64,000 nt of DNA from the NCBI GenBank assembly GCA_019915015.1, contig JAHBBC010000007.1:372001-436000 (forward strand), read 5' to 3'. The stretch comes from Auriscalpium vulgare. Taxonomy: Eukaryota; Basidiomycota; Agaricomycetes; Russulales; Auriscalpiaceae. This document shows, in pieces, positions 9,701-22,910 of the stretch. The translations under genes were made by a program, and so were the position numbers. Under the pieces are notes generated by a model. That model did no database searches and was not told where the DNA came from. It saw only the letters and a program-made list of their open reading frames with translations. Numbering within the stretch: the first letter of the stretch is position 1; each line of letters starts with the position of its first letter.

Positions 9701-12700
9701 CTTGAAGATTAACAAGAATATCGGTAAGCGTTGCTCTTCTCTACTGCAACGCTCATCGTGACTGTCTTAGGTATCTTCATCACGACCAACCCCAACTATG
9801 CCGGGAGGTCTCAGCTCCGCCCAACTTGACGAAGCTCTTCAGGCCGTGAGTTCAGGAAAATATCCAGACCTTTGAATTACGATCTCACCAATTCATCTAG
9901 TATGGCCATGACCCGTCCCGATCGGGAGCTGATCGCCCAGGTCATGTTGTTCTCGCAAGGCTTTCGTACCGCCGAGTCCCTCGCGTCCAAGATAGTACCA
10001 TTCTTCAACCTTTGCGACGAGCAGCTGTCACCACAGCCTCATTACGACTTCGGTCTACGTGCCCTGAAGGCCGTGCTTGCTAGCGCTGGTATATTAAAGC
10101 GTGAACGCCTTCAGGATGCGCGTTCGAAGGGCGAAAACGCAGACGTTGGCGGGCTCTCAGACACTGTCTCGGAGCAAGTCATCCTCATTCAGAGCGTCAC
10201 GGAGACCATCGTTCCCAAGTTGGTCGCTGATGACGTACCGTTGTTGACGAGGTGGGTCTTCTCTCTCTCCACCATCCCGAGCCCCTTCTAACAAGGCAGC
10301 GCTTAGCCTCCTCGCTGATGTATTCCCCGGTACTGAGTACGTCCCGGTTGACCTTGGGCCTCTGCGCGAGCACATCGGCAAGGTCTGTCAAGAGCGTAAC
10401 CTCGGCCAAGGGGAGAAGTGGGTTGCAAAGATCCTGCAGCTCTACCAGATTCAGAAGATCCAACACGGTCTTATGATGGTCGGGTCATCGGGCACTGGCA
10501 AGACAAACGCCTGGCAGGTCCTTCTGGCGGCGCTGGAACGTTTGGACGGCGTGGAGGGCATCTCGTATGTTATTGATCCCAAAGCCATGCACAAGGATGC
10601 GTTGTATGGGACGTTGGATCCGACCACACGCGAGTGGAACGACGGCCTATTCACTCATGTGCTGCGAAAGATTGTCGACGACGTCCGAGGAGAGAGTGGG
10701 AAACGGCACTGGATCATCTTCGACGGTGACGTCGATCCCGAATGGGTCGAAAATTTGAACAGGTGAGCAATTCCTATCACTGCGCTCCTGAACGATTGTC
10801 TCACACTCATCGAATAGTGTGCTCGATGACAACAAACTTCTGACCCTTCCGAATGGCGAGCGTCTCAATCTGCCTCCCAACGTCCGCATCATGTTTGAAG
10901 TCGAGCACCTCCGCTACGCCACGCTCGCCACAGTCAGTCGATGCGGTATGATCTGGTTCAGCGAAGACGTCGTCGAGCCCCCGATGGTTTATCGCCAGTA
11001 TCTGGACACATTGTCTTCCGTTCCGCTGGATGCTGAAGACGAGGACAACATCGACCTTTCCGGCCGTCGCACAGACGACGCTACTGCTGAGGCGACAAGT
11101 GTCAATCTCGCGACCCAGAAGCAGATTGCGAGCATCCTCGAAGTCTACTTCTCTGAAGGTGAGCTCGTCAGCTCCGCTTTGGACTACGCCCGCGAGATCG
11201 AGCACATCATGGACTTCACCACCACCCGCGCCCTCAACACCTTATTCTCCCTCATCAACAAGACAATTCGGAATGTCTTGGAATACAACACCCAGCACTC
11301 AGACTTCCCTCTCCCCATTGAGCGCATCGAGCAGTATGTCACAAAGCGCCTGCTTGTCAGCGTCATTTGGGCCTTCTCGGGAGATTGCAAGCTCGAGCTC
11401 CGTGCGGAGTTGGGCCACTTCCTCAGCAAGCAGACCGGGATCGATCTCCCCGTACTTGGCCCCGGGAACTCCCTCATCGACTACGATGTCCAGGTCGCGA
11501 GTGGGGAGTGGACTGCATGGGCTTCGAAGGTGCCTACCATTGAGATTGAGCCGCATGCGGTCACGGCTTCTGACGTGGTGGTGCCGACCATGGATACTGT
11601 CCGCCATGAGGAAGTCCTCTACTCTTGGCTATCGGAGCATAAGCCATTGATGCTGTGCGGTCCTCCCGGTTCTGGGAAGACCATGACGCTATTCAGTGCC
11701 CTCAGGAAGCTTCCGGACATGGAGGTCGTCGGCCTGAACTTCTCAAGTGCGACGACGCCAGAGTTGATTCTCAAGACGTTCGAGCAGTACTGCGAATACA
11801 GGAAAACACCAAATGGCGTGATACTCGCGCCTGTGCAGCTCGGACGCTGGCTTGTCGTATTCTGCGATGAGATCAATCTCCCAGCAGCCGACAAGTATGG
11901 AACGCAACGCGTCATCTCCTTTATTCGCCAACTCGTAGAATCTGGAGGCTATTGGCGAACTAAGGACCTGTCCTGGGTCAAACTCGAGCGCATCCAGTTC
12001 GTTGGAGCGTGCAACCCTCCCACAGATCCAGGTCGGGTTCCTCTCAGTCATCGATTCTTGCGGCATGCTCCGCTCGTCATGGTCGACTATCCTGGAGAAG
12101 TTTCGCTCAAGCAAATTTATGGCACGTACACGCGGGCTATGTTGAAGGTCGTACCCAACCTTCGCGCGTATGCAGAACCTCTCACGGACGCGATGGTTGC
12201 ATTCTACCTGGCGTCTCAGAAGCGATTTACGACTGATATCCAAGCACACTACGTGTACAGTCCTCGCGAGCTGACACGCTGGGTCGTGGCATCTACGAAG
12301 CCATCCGACCTCTGGAAGTGTGACAGTGGAGGGGCTCGTCCGCGTGTGGGCACATGAAGCTCTACGCTTGTTCCAGGATCGTCTCGTTGCGGAGGATGAG
12401 AAGCACTGGACGGATGACAACATCGATGCCACGGCTATGGAACACTTCCCGACCATCAACAAGGACGAAGCGTTGACCCGACCCATCTTATTCTCGAATT
12501 GGACATCGAAGAACTACATTCCCGTCGACCGGGAAGTCCTGCGAGAGTACACAAAGGCTCGCCTGCGCGTATTCTACGAGGAAGAACTTGACGTGCCTCT
12601 CGTGCTCTTTAATGACGTTCTGGACCACGTCCTGCGCATAGACCGTGTCTTTCGCCAGATCCAAGGGCATCTGCTCCTTATTGGTGTCAGTGGCAGTGGA

Positions 12701-15700
12701 AAGGTACGCCCAAAACCTGTTATCTGTGCGGATTCTAACTCGATCGTTGTCTAGACTACGCTATCCCGTTTCGTGGCGTGGATGAATGGCTTGAGCATCT
12801 TCCAGATCAAGGTGTCGAACAAGTACACTGGAGAAGATTTCGATGAAGATTTGCGTGTCGTACTTCGTCGCGCTGGCACAAAGGGCGAGAAGGTTTGCTT
12901 CATCATGGACGAATCAAATGTTTTGGACTCTGGTTTCCTGGAGCGCATGAACACCCTTCTAGCAAACGCCGAGGTGCCGGGTCTGTTCGAAGGCGATGAA
13001 CATGCAGCCCTGATGACCGCCTGCAAAGAAGGATCTCAGCGGGATGGCCTGATGCTGGACTCGCATGAGGAACTGTACCGGTGGTTCACTCAACAGGTGG
13101 CCAAGAACCTTCACGTTGTATTCACTATGAATCCGCCCGAGAATGGTCTTGCTTCTCGGGCAGCGACATCGCCGGCTCTGTTCAATCGTTGCGTCCTCGA
13201 TTGGTTCGGTGATTGGTCCGACCAGGCGTTCTATCAAGTTGGCATGGAATTCACCCACACCTTGGATCTGGATCTGTCCTCCTACACTCCCCCCGCGCAC
13301 TTCCCCATCGCATACCGCGAACTGGCGATGCCTCCTATCCATCGGACAGCCGTTGTCAATGCCTTGGTCTATGTTCATAGCTCGCTTTATCAGATTAATC
13401 AGCGCCTGAGTCGCAGGCAAGGGCGGTACAACTACGTGACGCCTCGTCATTATCTTGACTTGTGAGTTGACTTCATGTCTCCACACCTTCTTTGCTTTGA
13501 ACTTCTTCTTAGCATCAACCATTACGTCCGTCTCTACAACGAGAAACGGGACGAATTGGAAGAGCAGCAGCGCCATCTTCATGTCGGGCTGGACAAGCTC
13601 CGAGACACCGTGACGCAAGTCGAGGAGCTACGCAAGAGCCTCGCCATCAAGAGGACGCAGCTGGAGGCCAAGAACAAGGAAGCCAACGAGAAGCTGCAGC
13701 AAATGGTCTCCGACCAGCAGGAAGCCGAGCAGAAGAAGGCTGCCTCCATCGAAATCCAAGCAGCTCTCGTCGAGCAAGACAAGCACATACAGCAGCGCAA
13801 AGCTGTGGTGATGGCAGATCTCGCGGACGCGGAACCCGCCGTTTTGGATGCACAGTCGGCTGTCAGCAGCATCAAACGTCAACATCTTCAGGAAGTCAGA
13901 TCGATGGCCAACCCTCCTGAGGCCGTCAAGCTTGCCATGGAGTCCGTATGCACTGTGCTCGGACACAAGCTTGAGGGCTGGCGTAGCGTCCAGGTTATCA
14001 TCCGCAAAGACGACTTCATCCTCAATATTGTCAATTTCGACACGACGAGCCAGATGACGAAACAGCTGCGTGACACCATGAAGCGTGACTTCCTGAGCCG
14101 TCCTTCATACAACTTCGAAACCGTCCAACGAGCCAGTAAGGCCTGCGGTCCTCTGGTGAAGTGGGTTCTCGCGCAAGTTCGATTTTCGGAGATCTTGGAC
14201 AAGGTTGAGCCGCTACGAAACGAAGTGCAATCTCTCGAAACACAGGCGGAGCAGACCAAGACCCAGGCCGCCACGATCATCACGATGATTTCCGAGCTTG
14301 AGACTAGCATTACGAGGTACAAGGACGAGTATGCTCTCCTCATCAGCCAGACACAAGCTATCAAAACAGAAATGGAGCGCGTCCAAGGCAAGGTCGATCG
14401 CAGCATGAGGCTGCTGGAGAGTTTGTCGTCGGAGCGGGCCCGTTGGGAGGACGGTAGCCGAACATTTGACGCTGAGATGAGCACGATCGTAGGAGATGTG
14501 CTGCTGTCTGCTGCTTTCCTGGCCTACGGGGGCTTCTTCGATCAGCATTACCGGGAGGTTATGTGGCAGGAGTGGATGAACCACATGGTGGAAGCGAACA
14601 TCAAGTTCAAGCCGGAGCTTGCCTTCACCGAATACGCCTCCACTGCCGACGACCGCCTTAGCTGGCAGTCAAAGGGCTTGCCCTCTGACAACCTCTTTGC
14701 CGAGAATGCTATCATGCTGAAGCGTTTCAGCCGGTATCCTTTAATTGTCGACCCCACAGGTCAGGCCACCACGTTCCTGCTGAACGAATACAAGGATCGC
14801 AAGATTACCGTCACGAGTTTCCTCGACGAAGCCTTCTTAAAAGTCTTGGAAAGCGCACTGCGGTTCGGAAATCCTCTTCTCATTCAAGACGTGGAGCATC
14901 TCGACCCTATTCTCAATGCAGTTCTGAACAAGGAAATCAGGCGTACAGGAGGGCGAGTCTTGATTCGTCTAGGTAGCCAAGACATCGACTTCTCCCCGTC
15001 CTTCACGATGTTCTTATCTACGCGCGATCCCTCGGTTGAGTTCTCTCCCGACATCTGCAGTCGTGTCACCTTCGTCAACTTCACGATGACGAGGAGTAGC
15101 TTGCAGAGCCAGTCGTTGGATCAAGTACTGAAGGTTGAACGACCGGATACCGAGCAAAAGAGAACGGACTTGATGAAGATGCAGGGAGAGTTCCGCGTGC
15201 GCCTGCGGACCCTCGAGAAGCTGCTTCTCCAAGCTCTCAACGACTCGTCAGGCAACATCCTTGATGACGATAAGGTCATCGACACACTTGAGACTCTCAA
15301 GCGCGAGGCTGCAGAGATTACGCGGAAAGTAGAGGAGACTGATGTTATCATGAAAGAGGTCGAACAAGTCACAGCCGAGTACCTTCCCATCGCACAGGCG
15401 TGCAGTGCCGTTTTCTTCATCCTGGAGCAGCTCAACCTCGTCAATCACTTCTATCAATTTTCTCTGCGCTTCTTTTTGGATGTATTCGACTACGTCCTTC
15501 ACCACAATCCCAACCTTCACGGCGTCACAGACCACGGTAGTCGACGGGACATCCTCCTCAAGGATCTCTTCCAGGTCATCTTCAAACGCACGTCTCGTGC
15601 TCTTCTTCATCGTGATCATGTGTTGCTGGCCGTGCTCCTTGCGCAGGTGAAGCTGCGTGCCGTGGAGGATATCTCGGATGAACTCGAGTTCCTGCTTGAA

Positions 15701-18135
15701 AGCGGGGATGGCGCTGTGGCTACAGCGAGCATCAGCGGCCAAGTTATTTCTGCGTTGACGACCGAGCAGCAGCAGCGTCTCGAGGTTTATGCAAGGCGGT
15801 CAATCTTCAAGCCCGTCCAGACGCACATCATGGAGCGTGAGAGCGAATGGATTCCGTTCTTACAGTCGAGTACTCCGGAGCTTGCGGTGCCCACTCCGTG
15901 GGAACCCAGCACACGTAAGTGGCTTTTGATTGATGGCATAACCCGACCTGATGTCGTCCTTGCAGCTGCCGTGGAGGCTATCAGGTCTGTCCTGATCATC
16001 AAGTGCCTGCGGCCGGATCGCCTGCTGCAGGCCACTGCGGCGTTTGTGAAGGTCGCATTCTCCATCGACCTCTTAGATGAATCCGCGTACGACCTAGGTG
16101 CCATGGTGTCAGACGAAGTGAAGTCGCAAACACCTCTTGCCCTCGTCTCTGTGCCAGGTTACGATGCCAGCTATCGCGTGGAGAACTTGGTGCAGAATAC
16201 GGGCGCTCGGTACACACCTGTCGCTATGGGCTCGCAAGAAGGCTTCGGGCTGGCGGATCAAGCTATCGGCATCGCTGCCAGGCAGGGACGTGGGTTCTAC
16301 TCAAAAATGTGCATCTTGCTCCGTCTTGGCTGGGGCAACTGGAGAAGAAGCTTCAAACTTTGAACGCCCATCGCAACTTCCGGCTGTTCTTGACGATGGA
16401 AGCCAATCCCTCAATACCTGTCAACATCCTTCGGCAGTCGCGCATCATTATGAATGAGCCCCCACCTGGTATCAAGGCCAACCTGCTGGACTCACTACGC
16501 AGCATACCACCGGCGCGCCTCACTCAAGGTCCAGCGGAGAAGATCCGCCTGTACTTCCTGTTGGCGTGGTTCCACGCAGTCGTCCAGGAGCGCTTGCGAT
16601 ACGTGCCACTCGGCTGGAGCAAGACGTACGACTTCAATGATTCGGACATGGCGTCGGCCTTTACGACCATCGACACGTGGCTGCACTCCGTCGCGAAGGG
16701 TCGTGCCAACGTCGACCCGGCGCAGATACCCTGGGACGCAATTCGTACCTTGATCAAGCAGTCAGTCTACGGTGGGCGTGTGGACAGCGACTTCGACCAG
16801 CGTATTTTGGACGCTTTCGTGGACAGCTTGTTCATCCCTGCTGCATATAATGTGGACTTTGACCTGGTCCCTAGCACGACGGGCGCCCATGTTCTGACTG
16901 CGCCTGACGGGACGAAGCTTGATGGCTTCTTGTCATGGGTGAGGGGTTTGCCTGACCGCGAACCACCATCGTGGTTGAGTCTCCCCCCCACTGCTGAGCG
17001 TGTCATCGCCATCGCTCAAGGTAAGATATTTGCTTCTTTGTCATTTTGTACCATTTCGCTAACCAAATTATGCAGGCAATGAGCTGCTGGGCAAATTACG
17101 GAAGATGCGAACGTTGAGCGATGACGACGATGAAGCGACACCAGCTGCCGGTCCTTCAAAGGGCACGACGAGCTCTCAACCAGCATGGATGCGCGCACTC
17201 TATGACCGCTGCCGTGAATGGCTGGGCCAGTTACCCTCGGTAAGTTGGAGCGCGTTGTTAGATCACACCCGATCACTGACGTTGAAACACGTATAGTCCT
17301 TCAATACACTGGCGAGGCAGACAGGAGAGAATCAAGACCCTCTGTATCGCCTGTTCGCTCGCGAGGGTTCAATTGGGAGAGGCCTCCTCAATTCCGTGCG
17401 CAAAGATCTCACCGACGTGGTCAAGGTGTGCGAGGGGGAGCTCAAGCAGACCAATCACTTGCGCACTTTGATGAGCTCACTCACGAAAGGTCTGAGCATA
17501 TTTATTTGGTGAATACATGCAACATTATTGACATGATTCATTACAGGGACCATCCCATCGCATTGGCGTCGATACAAGGTCAAGAAGGTGATGTCCGTGT
17601 CAGAGTGGATCCCCGACCTGGCACGCCGGCTGGGCCAGCTCGACAACCTTGCGACGCTCGACAATCTGTCTAACGTTGAAGTGTGGCTTGGCGGATTGTT
17701 CTTCCCTGAGGCGTACATCACGGCGACGCGACAGGCGGTTGCGCACCGGAAGAAGTGGAGTCTCGAAACGCTGCACCTGCGCTTAGACATTGAGCGTGTG
17801 AACGACCCAAGCGCGTTTATCGTGGACGGTATGTTCATCCTTCGCTCGATTTGTGGATATTTGCTCATTGGATCTTCGCAGGCCTTGTCCTCGAAGGCGC
17901 TTCGTGGGCTTCTGACAAGCTAGTTCTGAATCAAGGCGAATCCGTGCGCCTCAATCCGTCGCAAGTACGGTGGGTGCAGGCGGGCGAGGACGAACCTGGC
18001 CGTGCGGCCTTCAATTTGCCCGTGTATCTCAACAACGACCGGAGTGACGTGTTATTCACAGTGGATCTACCGTTCGAGGGCGGCGTGGGGGCTTTGGCAT
18101 CCACGCGCGCAGTATGTCTCACAGCCGGAGGCTAG
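6800..18135 (+). CDS. cytoplasmic dynein heavy chain, linker and motor only
   Basis: Eighteen exons start at ATG 6800 (a 6-nt first exon, MEALAPGN) and end at TAG 18133. About 3,470 residues result, against about 4,600 for usual heavy chains. It begins just before [13 protein letters not shown], the start of the linker region (DHC_N2); the N-terminal tail (DHC_N1) is absent. P-loops: AAA1 GPAGTGKT (nt ~9427), AAA2 GSSGTGKT (~10485), AAA3 GPPGSGKT (~11671), AAA4 GVSGSGKT (across the 12704-12754 intron). The stalk coiled coil (~13540-13870 and 14180-14450) brackets the microtubule-binding domain, followed by AAA5, AAA6 and a C-terminal domain ending RAVCLTAGG. The frame breaks by missing bases near 7435, 8372, 8772, 9263, 9815, 12287, 12318 and 16291. 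It drives minus-end transport and nuclear migration. Confidence 0.93.
7735..7766 (+). repeat. 16-bp perfect tandem repeat in a dynein intron
   Basis: GGTTTGACTGGAGAAA occurs twice head to tail, inside the intron 7727-7793. It lies just after the donor and does not touch the branch or acceptor region. Confidence 0.8.
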
Positions 18136-18306
18136 ACGTTATACCTTTGCACTGCAATACCTCTATCCTATAGCGTCATTATACCCGACATTTACTAATG
18201 ACTTTACGACCAACACCTTCACGAATACATTTTGCATTTTCATCCTATTATTCAACCCGATCTGACAGCAAACAAAGCCCGTACAAATAAATACTAGTAG
18301 CCAGCC
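18136..18306. other. convergent 3' region, dynein / homoserine kinase
   Basis: 171 AT-rich bp between two convergent stops, with several AATAAA-like stretches (for example AAATAAATACTA near 18285-18297). It must hold both polyadenylation regions. Confidence 0.5.
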
Positions 18307-19690
18307 TCAGTGAGCCTCCCCATCCTTGCTATGCACATGGTCAATACTCGCGCCCTCCTGCACGACATCCAGCACCTTCCAATCCACCTCGACGCCGCGG
18401 GCGCGGAAGATTTTGCGCGCGTCCGCCGCGATTGCGTCGAACCCACTCACCGCAAGCGCAAGGATCGTCGGACCCGCACCGGACAGGCAGATGCCCAGCA
18501 GCCCCGGGTGCGTCGTGGGTGTGATCGCGGAGGTGACTTCCGGGAGCCCCGGAATGAGAGCGCGCCGATACGGCTGGTGTACACGGTCCTTCATCGCCTC
18601 GTAGATGAGCTCTGGGTCCGGTGGTGACTGCCCGAGGGCGGTCGTGAGGACCGCAAGGCGCTGCAGGTTGAACACCTGTCGTGCGGTGTCAGCTCCCGTC
18701 GACACCATGAAACACAAGCGGAAATAGACGTACCAAGTCTTTCCGAGAATACGACTCTGGCAAGACCTCTCGCGCTTTGGCGGTGCTCAGCTCGAACCGC
18801 GGAATGATCGCGATGGCTTTGATCTCCGGCGCCCAGCCGAAGCGGACGTAGTGGCCGATGCCTGTGGGCGGGACGGGCGGATAGCGCCCCCACTCCGGGC
18901 CCGCGTCGGGCGGGTACTCGGGGAGCACCTCGCTGAGGGGCACGCTCGCGGCCTGCGTCGCCTGCGGGTCGAGCTCGCGCAGGTACGAGCCGACGAACCC
19001 GCCGACGAGCGCAGCGGTGACGTTGTCCGGGTGACGCTCGACCATGAGCGCGTAGTCGAGCATGCGCGCGGGCGTGAGCCCCAGTGAGCCGAGCGCGCTG
19101 CCCAGCAGCACGCCTGCGATGACGGCGGCGCCGGACGAACCGAGCCCGCGCCCGAACGGGATCTCGTTGTTCACGTGGATGGAGAGGCGCGCGGGGAATG
19201 CGGGGATACCCGCGCAGCGCAGGACGTACAGCGCGACGCGCGTGGTCAGGTTCTTGTATGGGTCGAGCGGGACCTCGGCGGCGCCCTCGCCTTCGTATGT
19301 GAGCACGGGAAGCGGCGGGCCGGAAGGCACAGGTGAAGGCGAAGGAGGGGCAGGAGTAGCTGGGGAAGATGGGACAGACATGTATGACTTGATTGACATG
19401 GAGGATAAGGAGAATGGGGAAGACGGCGAAGGGGGAGGCCGCCATCCGGTTGGAGAGGCGATGGTCGCGGTGAGGGTGAGATACAGTGAGAGCGAGAGCC
19501 CGACAACGTCGAAACCTGGCCCGATATTGGCAGATGTCGCGGGCACACGGATCGTAAATGTGCGGGGGCCGAAGGGGTCCGTCGAGTGGACATGGACCGC
19601 AGGCTGCTTGAGCCATGGCCATCGCGGCTGGTGGTCGGTGGTCTTGCCATGGTCGTGCCCAAGGTCGTTCCCATGATCGTGGTCTGCCAT
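18307..19690 (-). CDS. THR1: homoserine kinase
   Basis: Two exons, 19690-18734 and 18675-18307, are separated by a 58-bp intron and encode 441 residues. An N-terminal His/Asp-rich segment leads into FTIRVPATSANIGPGFDVVG, the start of the GHMP kinase fold. The ATP-binding motif PFGRGLGSSGAAVIAG sits at about residues 175-190, and the GHMP C-terminal domain contains GICLSGAGPTILAL. The enzyme phosphorylates L-homoserine to O-phosphohomoserine for threonine synthesis. A Ser/Pro-rich insert of about 60 residues between the first strand pair and the YKNLTTRV helix lengthens it over yeast THR1 (357 residues). An upstream in-frame ATG at 19729 would add 13 residues. No frame defects. Confidence 0.94.
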
Positions 19691-19729
19691 TGCGAGCAGC
19701 GTGCGGGTCCCTCTGTGTGCGTCGCTCAC

Positions 19730-20500
19730 CTGACTGTAAATTATGTATGGGGGTGGTACAATCAGCTGCCTGGCGACTACAGGTTCCTCTCCCTGCGTCT
19801 GCCGGAAGACTTACGGATGGCGTGAGTTCGCAAGCTGTCACGACAGCCGCCGTCCACTAGATGTCCGCTTTCAAATGTCCAACAAGCAACTGCGAGACAA
19901 TCGATAACCGGTGAGTTTTTTGCGCCGCGACGCGACTCTGCAGACGCCGAAATGTAAGTCATCTCTTACCGTGACCGCGTCTAGCACAGCTCAGGCGGCA
20001 CACAAACTTGCAGGCTGAGCTCAGATGCGCAGTGATGGAAGTCCTAGGCCAAGAGGTTGCAAGATGTCAACGTTGCTGGCAAGAGCCCGCGAGACTCTGC
20101 ATTCGATGCAAGCCGCGCCGCGCGGTCGAGTCCGACACAGAGCCGAGCATCGGACTTGGGCGCCCAGGTCCATCGGAAACTTTCAGCACCAAGGAATAAG
20201 GCACCAGAGCGCGTCGGCGACCATTCTCACATAGTAGCACATAGCTCACGAGTTGCTCTCCCAAGTTCTGACCCGTCTAATCAGTCTTAACATCCCACAA
20301 CGGCGAGTTACAGTGAGTACTACTAGTAAATTACACGGGAGCCTGCCCTTCCTAGTCATGAATCCAGCTTTCCCGTACCACCTAGACGGACTCCGTGAAC
20401 ATGCTGATGTCGTAAATTATGCGGAGGTGGAAACGAAGCGCAGGTTATCGTCGTCAAACGTGAACGTGGGTCCTCGCAATGATTGCGTGCAGAGGGAAGC
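19730..20500. other. intergenic; right part is the duplicated 3' flank of the secreted-protein unit
   Basis: No gene is seen. From about 20005 the sequence resembles 22390-22910: a GCAGGCTGAGCT stretch, AGAGGTTGCAAG, GTTGCTGGCAAGAGC and CACAACGGCGAGTTACA occur in the same order in both. This marks one boundary of the tandem duplication described at 20005-25200. Confidence 0.55.
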
Positions 20501-21749
20501 TTAGTTGTTCTTGCTCTTGTTGGCGACACCCTCAGTGGCTTGGGCCTTGTTACCGGCAGCGGCGGCACCCTTGCTCGCGTTGGCACTGCCCTTGTTGGCT
20601 TTGGCGGCCGCACCAGCGGCGCCTCCGGCAGCAGCAGCGCCCTTTCCGACGTCCGCAACACCGGCAGCAGCAAGATCGGGCTTGCCATCGGCGGTCGCGC
20701 AGAACTGAAGGTGGGTGGAAGATGGTAAGAAGATCGCTGCAGGCGAGGGCGAGGGAAGGAAGCACTCACGTAGACCATGTCATCGAGCGACCCGTGCTGC
20801 GCGACAGCGACGAGGGTGGGCTGATGGTTCTCCGCGGCGTTGATCGACGCCAGGCGGTAGCAGCCGACAGGGAGACCCCCGGGGACATCAGCACTGACGA
20901 CACCGTTGACAGCCGGCTCGTTCACAGCCTTGAAGAACTGGAAGGCGGTGGGATCCGTGACCTTCGTCGTGGTGAGCGAATCGATCTTGTCCACGACGAA
21001 GTTCGTGTGGCCGATGATGTCGCCCTGGGCGTTCACCTGCTGGGGCGCGGCATAGAATGTCTTCTGCGCATTCGTGAAATGGCCGTCGTCGAGGTGCTTC
21101 AGCGCGAGGGAGATGGTGAGGTTCGAGTTCGCCTTGATCGTGTCGAGATTCTTCGGGTTCTGGAACTTGCTGGACGGCATATTCGTCGTCGCGGCAATGA
21201 CGCCCATCGGTGCGGGGTTGCATGAGCCAGTCTTGACCTGCAGGCCGTTGGTGAGGGGCTTGTCGACGGTGAGGCAGAAGTTGATAAAGTTGTTGGTCGA
21301 CGTGAGCGACGCGACCTGGCCGGCGTCGGGGACGTCCTGACCGTCATCGGCGAAGCCCTTGGCGATCACATTGGGGTCGAGGGCTGCACACTTGTTGTCG
21401 GCAGTGGAACATTGCAATGACAATGACATGCATACTCAGCGACTTCTGTGCATCCCCGTCTTGAGCAGCTACGGCCGCCGCGCGCCGGCCCCTGCCCTGG
21501 GCATTGTTCGAGCCAGCAGCCGGCCCAGTGAGCTGGCTTAACTTCGCGCTACATGAAAAGGTGATCATATAGATCAAGTCAGCCACATGTCCGAAAGGGA
21601 CGGGACTAATGACGCTCGTACTTCTGGGCGATGGCCTCGTTGCCGTTCTGGAGGGTGAACGCAGCCCGGCGCTCGAAGCCGCGAGAGGGCCGCGCAGACG
21701 CGGACGCGACGGCCAAAGCCAGAGTGATGAGGGCGGCGGAAAGTTGCAT
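20501..21749 (-). CDS. secreted protein, paralog A, without C-rich domain
   Basis: Four exons (21749-21622, 21548-21436, 21383-20770, 20704-20501) encode 352 residues. Residues 1-20 are a signal peptide (MQLSAALITLALAVASASA). Exon 3 carries the conserved core: LDPNVIAKGFADDGQDVP, FINFCLTVDKPLTNG, KTGSCNPAPMGVIAATTNMP, HFTNAQKTFYAAPQQVNAQG and PGGLPVGCYRLASINA. The tail is a low-complexity run of Ala, Lys, Asn and Gly ending NKSKNN. Similar fungal secreted proteins are, as I recall, sometimes labelled 'ribosomal protein S17' in databases, which the sequence does not support. The function is unknown; a cell-wall or extracellular role is inferred. Compared with paralog B it lacks the Cys-rich domain and most of the Gly/Lys/Ala linker. 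No frame defects. Confidence 0.82.
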
Positions 21750-22910
21750 GTCTACGAGATTACTGGAGTCGTAATTAAAGAAGGTGATATGCTTAGAAAG
21801 GAAGGCTAAACGCGACACCAGGTCGTAGATCGTGAGGAGGAAGGGAGACGAAGCGGTGCCAGACCGTGGAAGGACCGAAGAAGAGGGTATGAACAAGTGG
21901 GATCCGGGTAAGGACTAGTCTTTATGCATTCCGAGCTGCATGGATGCTCTCGCGGACCTCATTCCATGCCGATGAGGCATATGAGTGTCATGGTGATTCT
22001 GTAGCGCATGGCAGCTGAGCGCAACTCCAGAGATTTGATGGGTACTAGTGGCCTGGTAGCGGAGGGGAAATTGCAGAGTCAGGGTGCAGTAGACAAGGTT
22101 TTTTCGCAAGCAGCCCGACGTGAGATGTGTCGCCATTGTTTCGTAGACCCATTTGAGACCCATTGGCAGGACGGCAGAGGTTCGTTTTTGATTGATGCGG
22201 TCCGCTTCCGGCACAGTGACCGCAAGTTCATTGGTTGCACTTCCCGGGCTAGCAAGGGCATCTTGCGCACGGTTGCAGCCATTCCATGCAGATGATTGGG
22301 AGCAGTGACTGTACTGGCATAGGACTGGCACTTGACGGGCGGGCCGCGGCAGTATATTGTTTCTCCTCGTGGCCGAGAATAGGCACGGCCCACGAACTCG
22401 CAGGCTGAGCTTATAGGCGCAGTAGTAATGGAAGTCCATTTCCAGAGGTTGCAAGTTGTCAATGTTGCTGGCAAGAGCACTAGAGACGTGACTGTATATA
22501 ATAGTATATAATACAGCGGCGGCCGGCCACAGCCGACTGAGCCGAGCACTGCCGAGCATGGGCCTTACGCGCCCAGGTCACGCGGTCACGGGGCCGTATC
22601 CCTTCGCGAACTTTCAAACAACTTTTCCAAACGTTCATCCAATGCCAAGCCGCGAGTGGCACCCCCAAGTTCTAACCCTTCTGATCAGTCTTAACATTCC
22701 ACAACGGCGAGTTACATCGAGTAATACACCACTACTAGTACACGGGAGCTTGCCCTTCCTAGTCATTAATCCAGCTCAATCGAGCCTTGCCATACCAGCC
22801 AAGACGGACTCCATAAATATGTTGATGTCGTAAATATGCGGGGGGGAAACGAAGTGCGGGGTATCGTCGTCAAACGTGAACATTGGTCCTCAAAAGTGCG
22901 TGCAGATAGC
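21750..22910. other. intergenic between the two duplicated genes
   Basis: Holds the promoter of paralog A (to about 22380) and the 3' flank of paralog B. A possible TATA element (TATATAATAGTATATAAT) lies at 22493-22511, inside the region related to unit 1's 3' flank. No gene is recognised. Confidence 0.4.

Noticed and set aside
18591..19841. Long minus-strand open frame of 416 codons overlapping homoserine kinase
   Set aside because: It is a shifted frame of the homoserine kinase gene; its translation is Arg/Ala-rich without any domain, while the other frame gives complete GHMP motifs.
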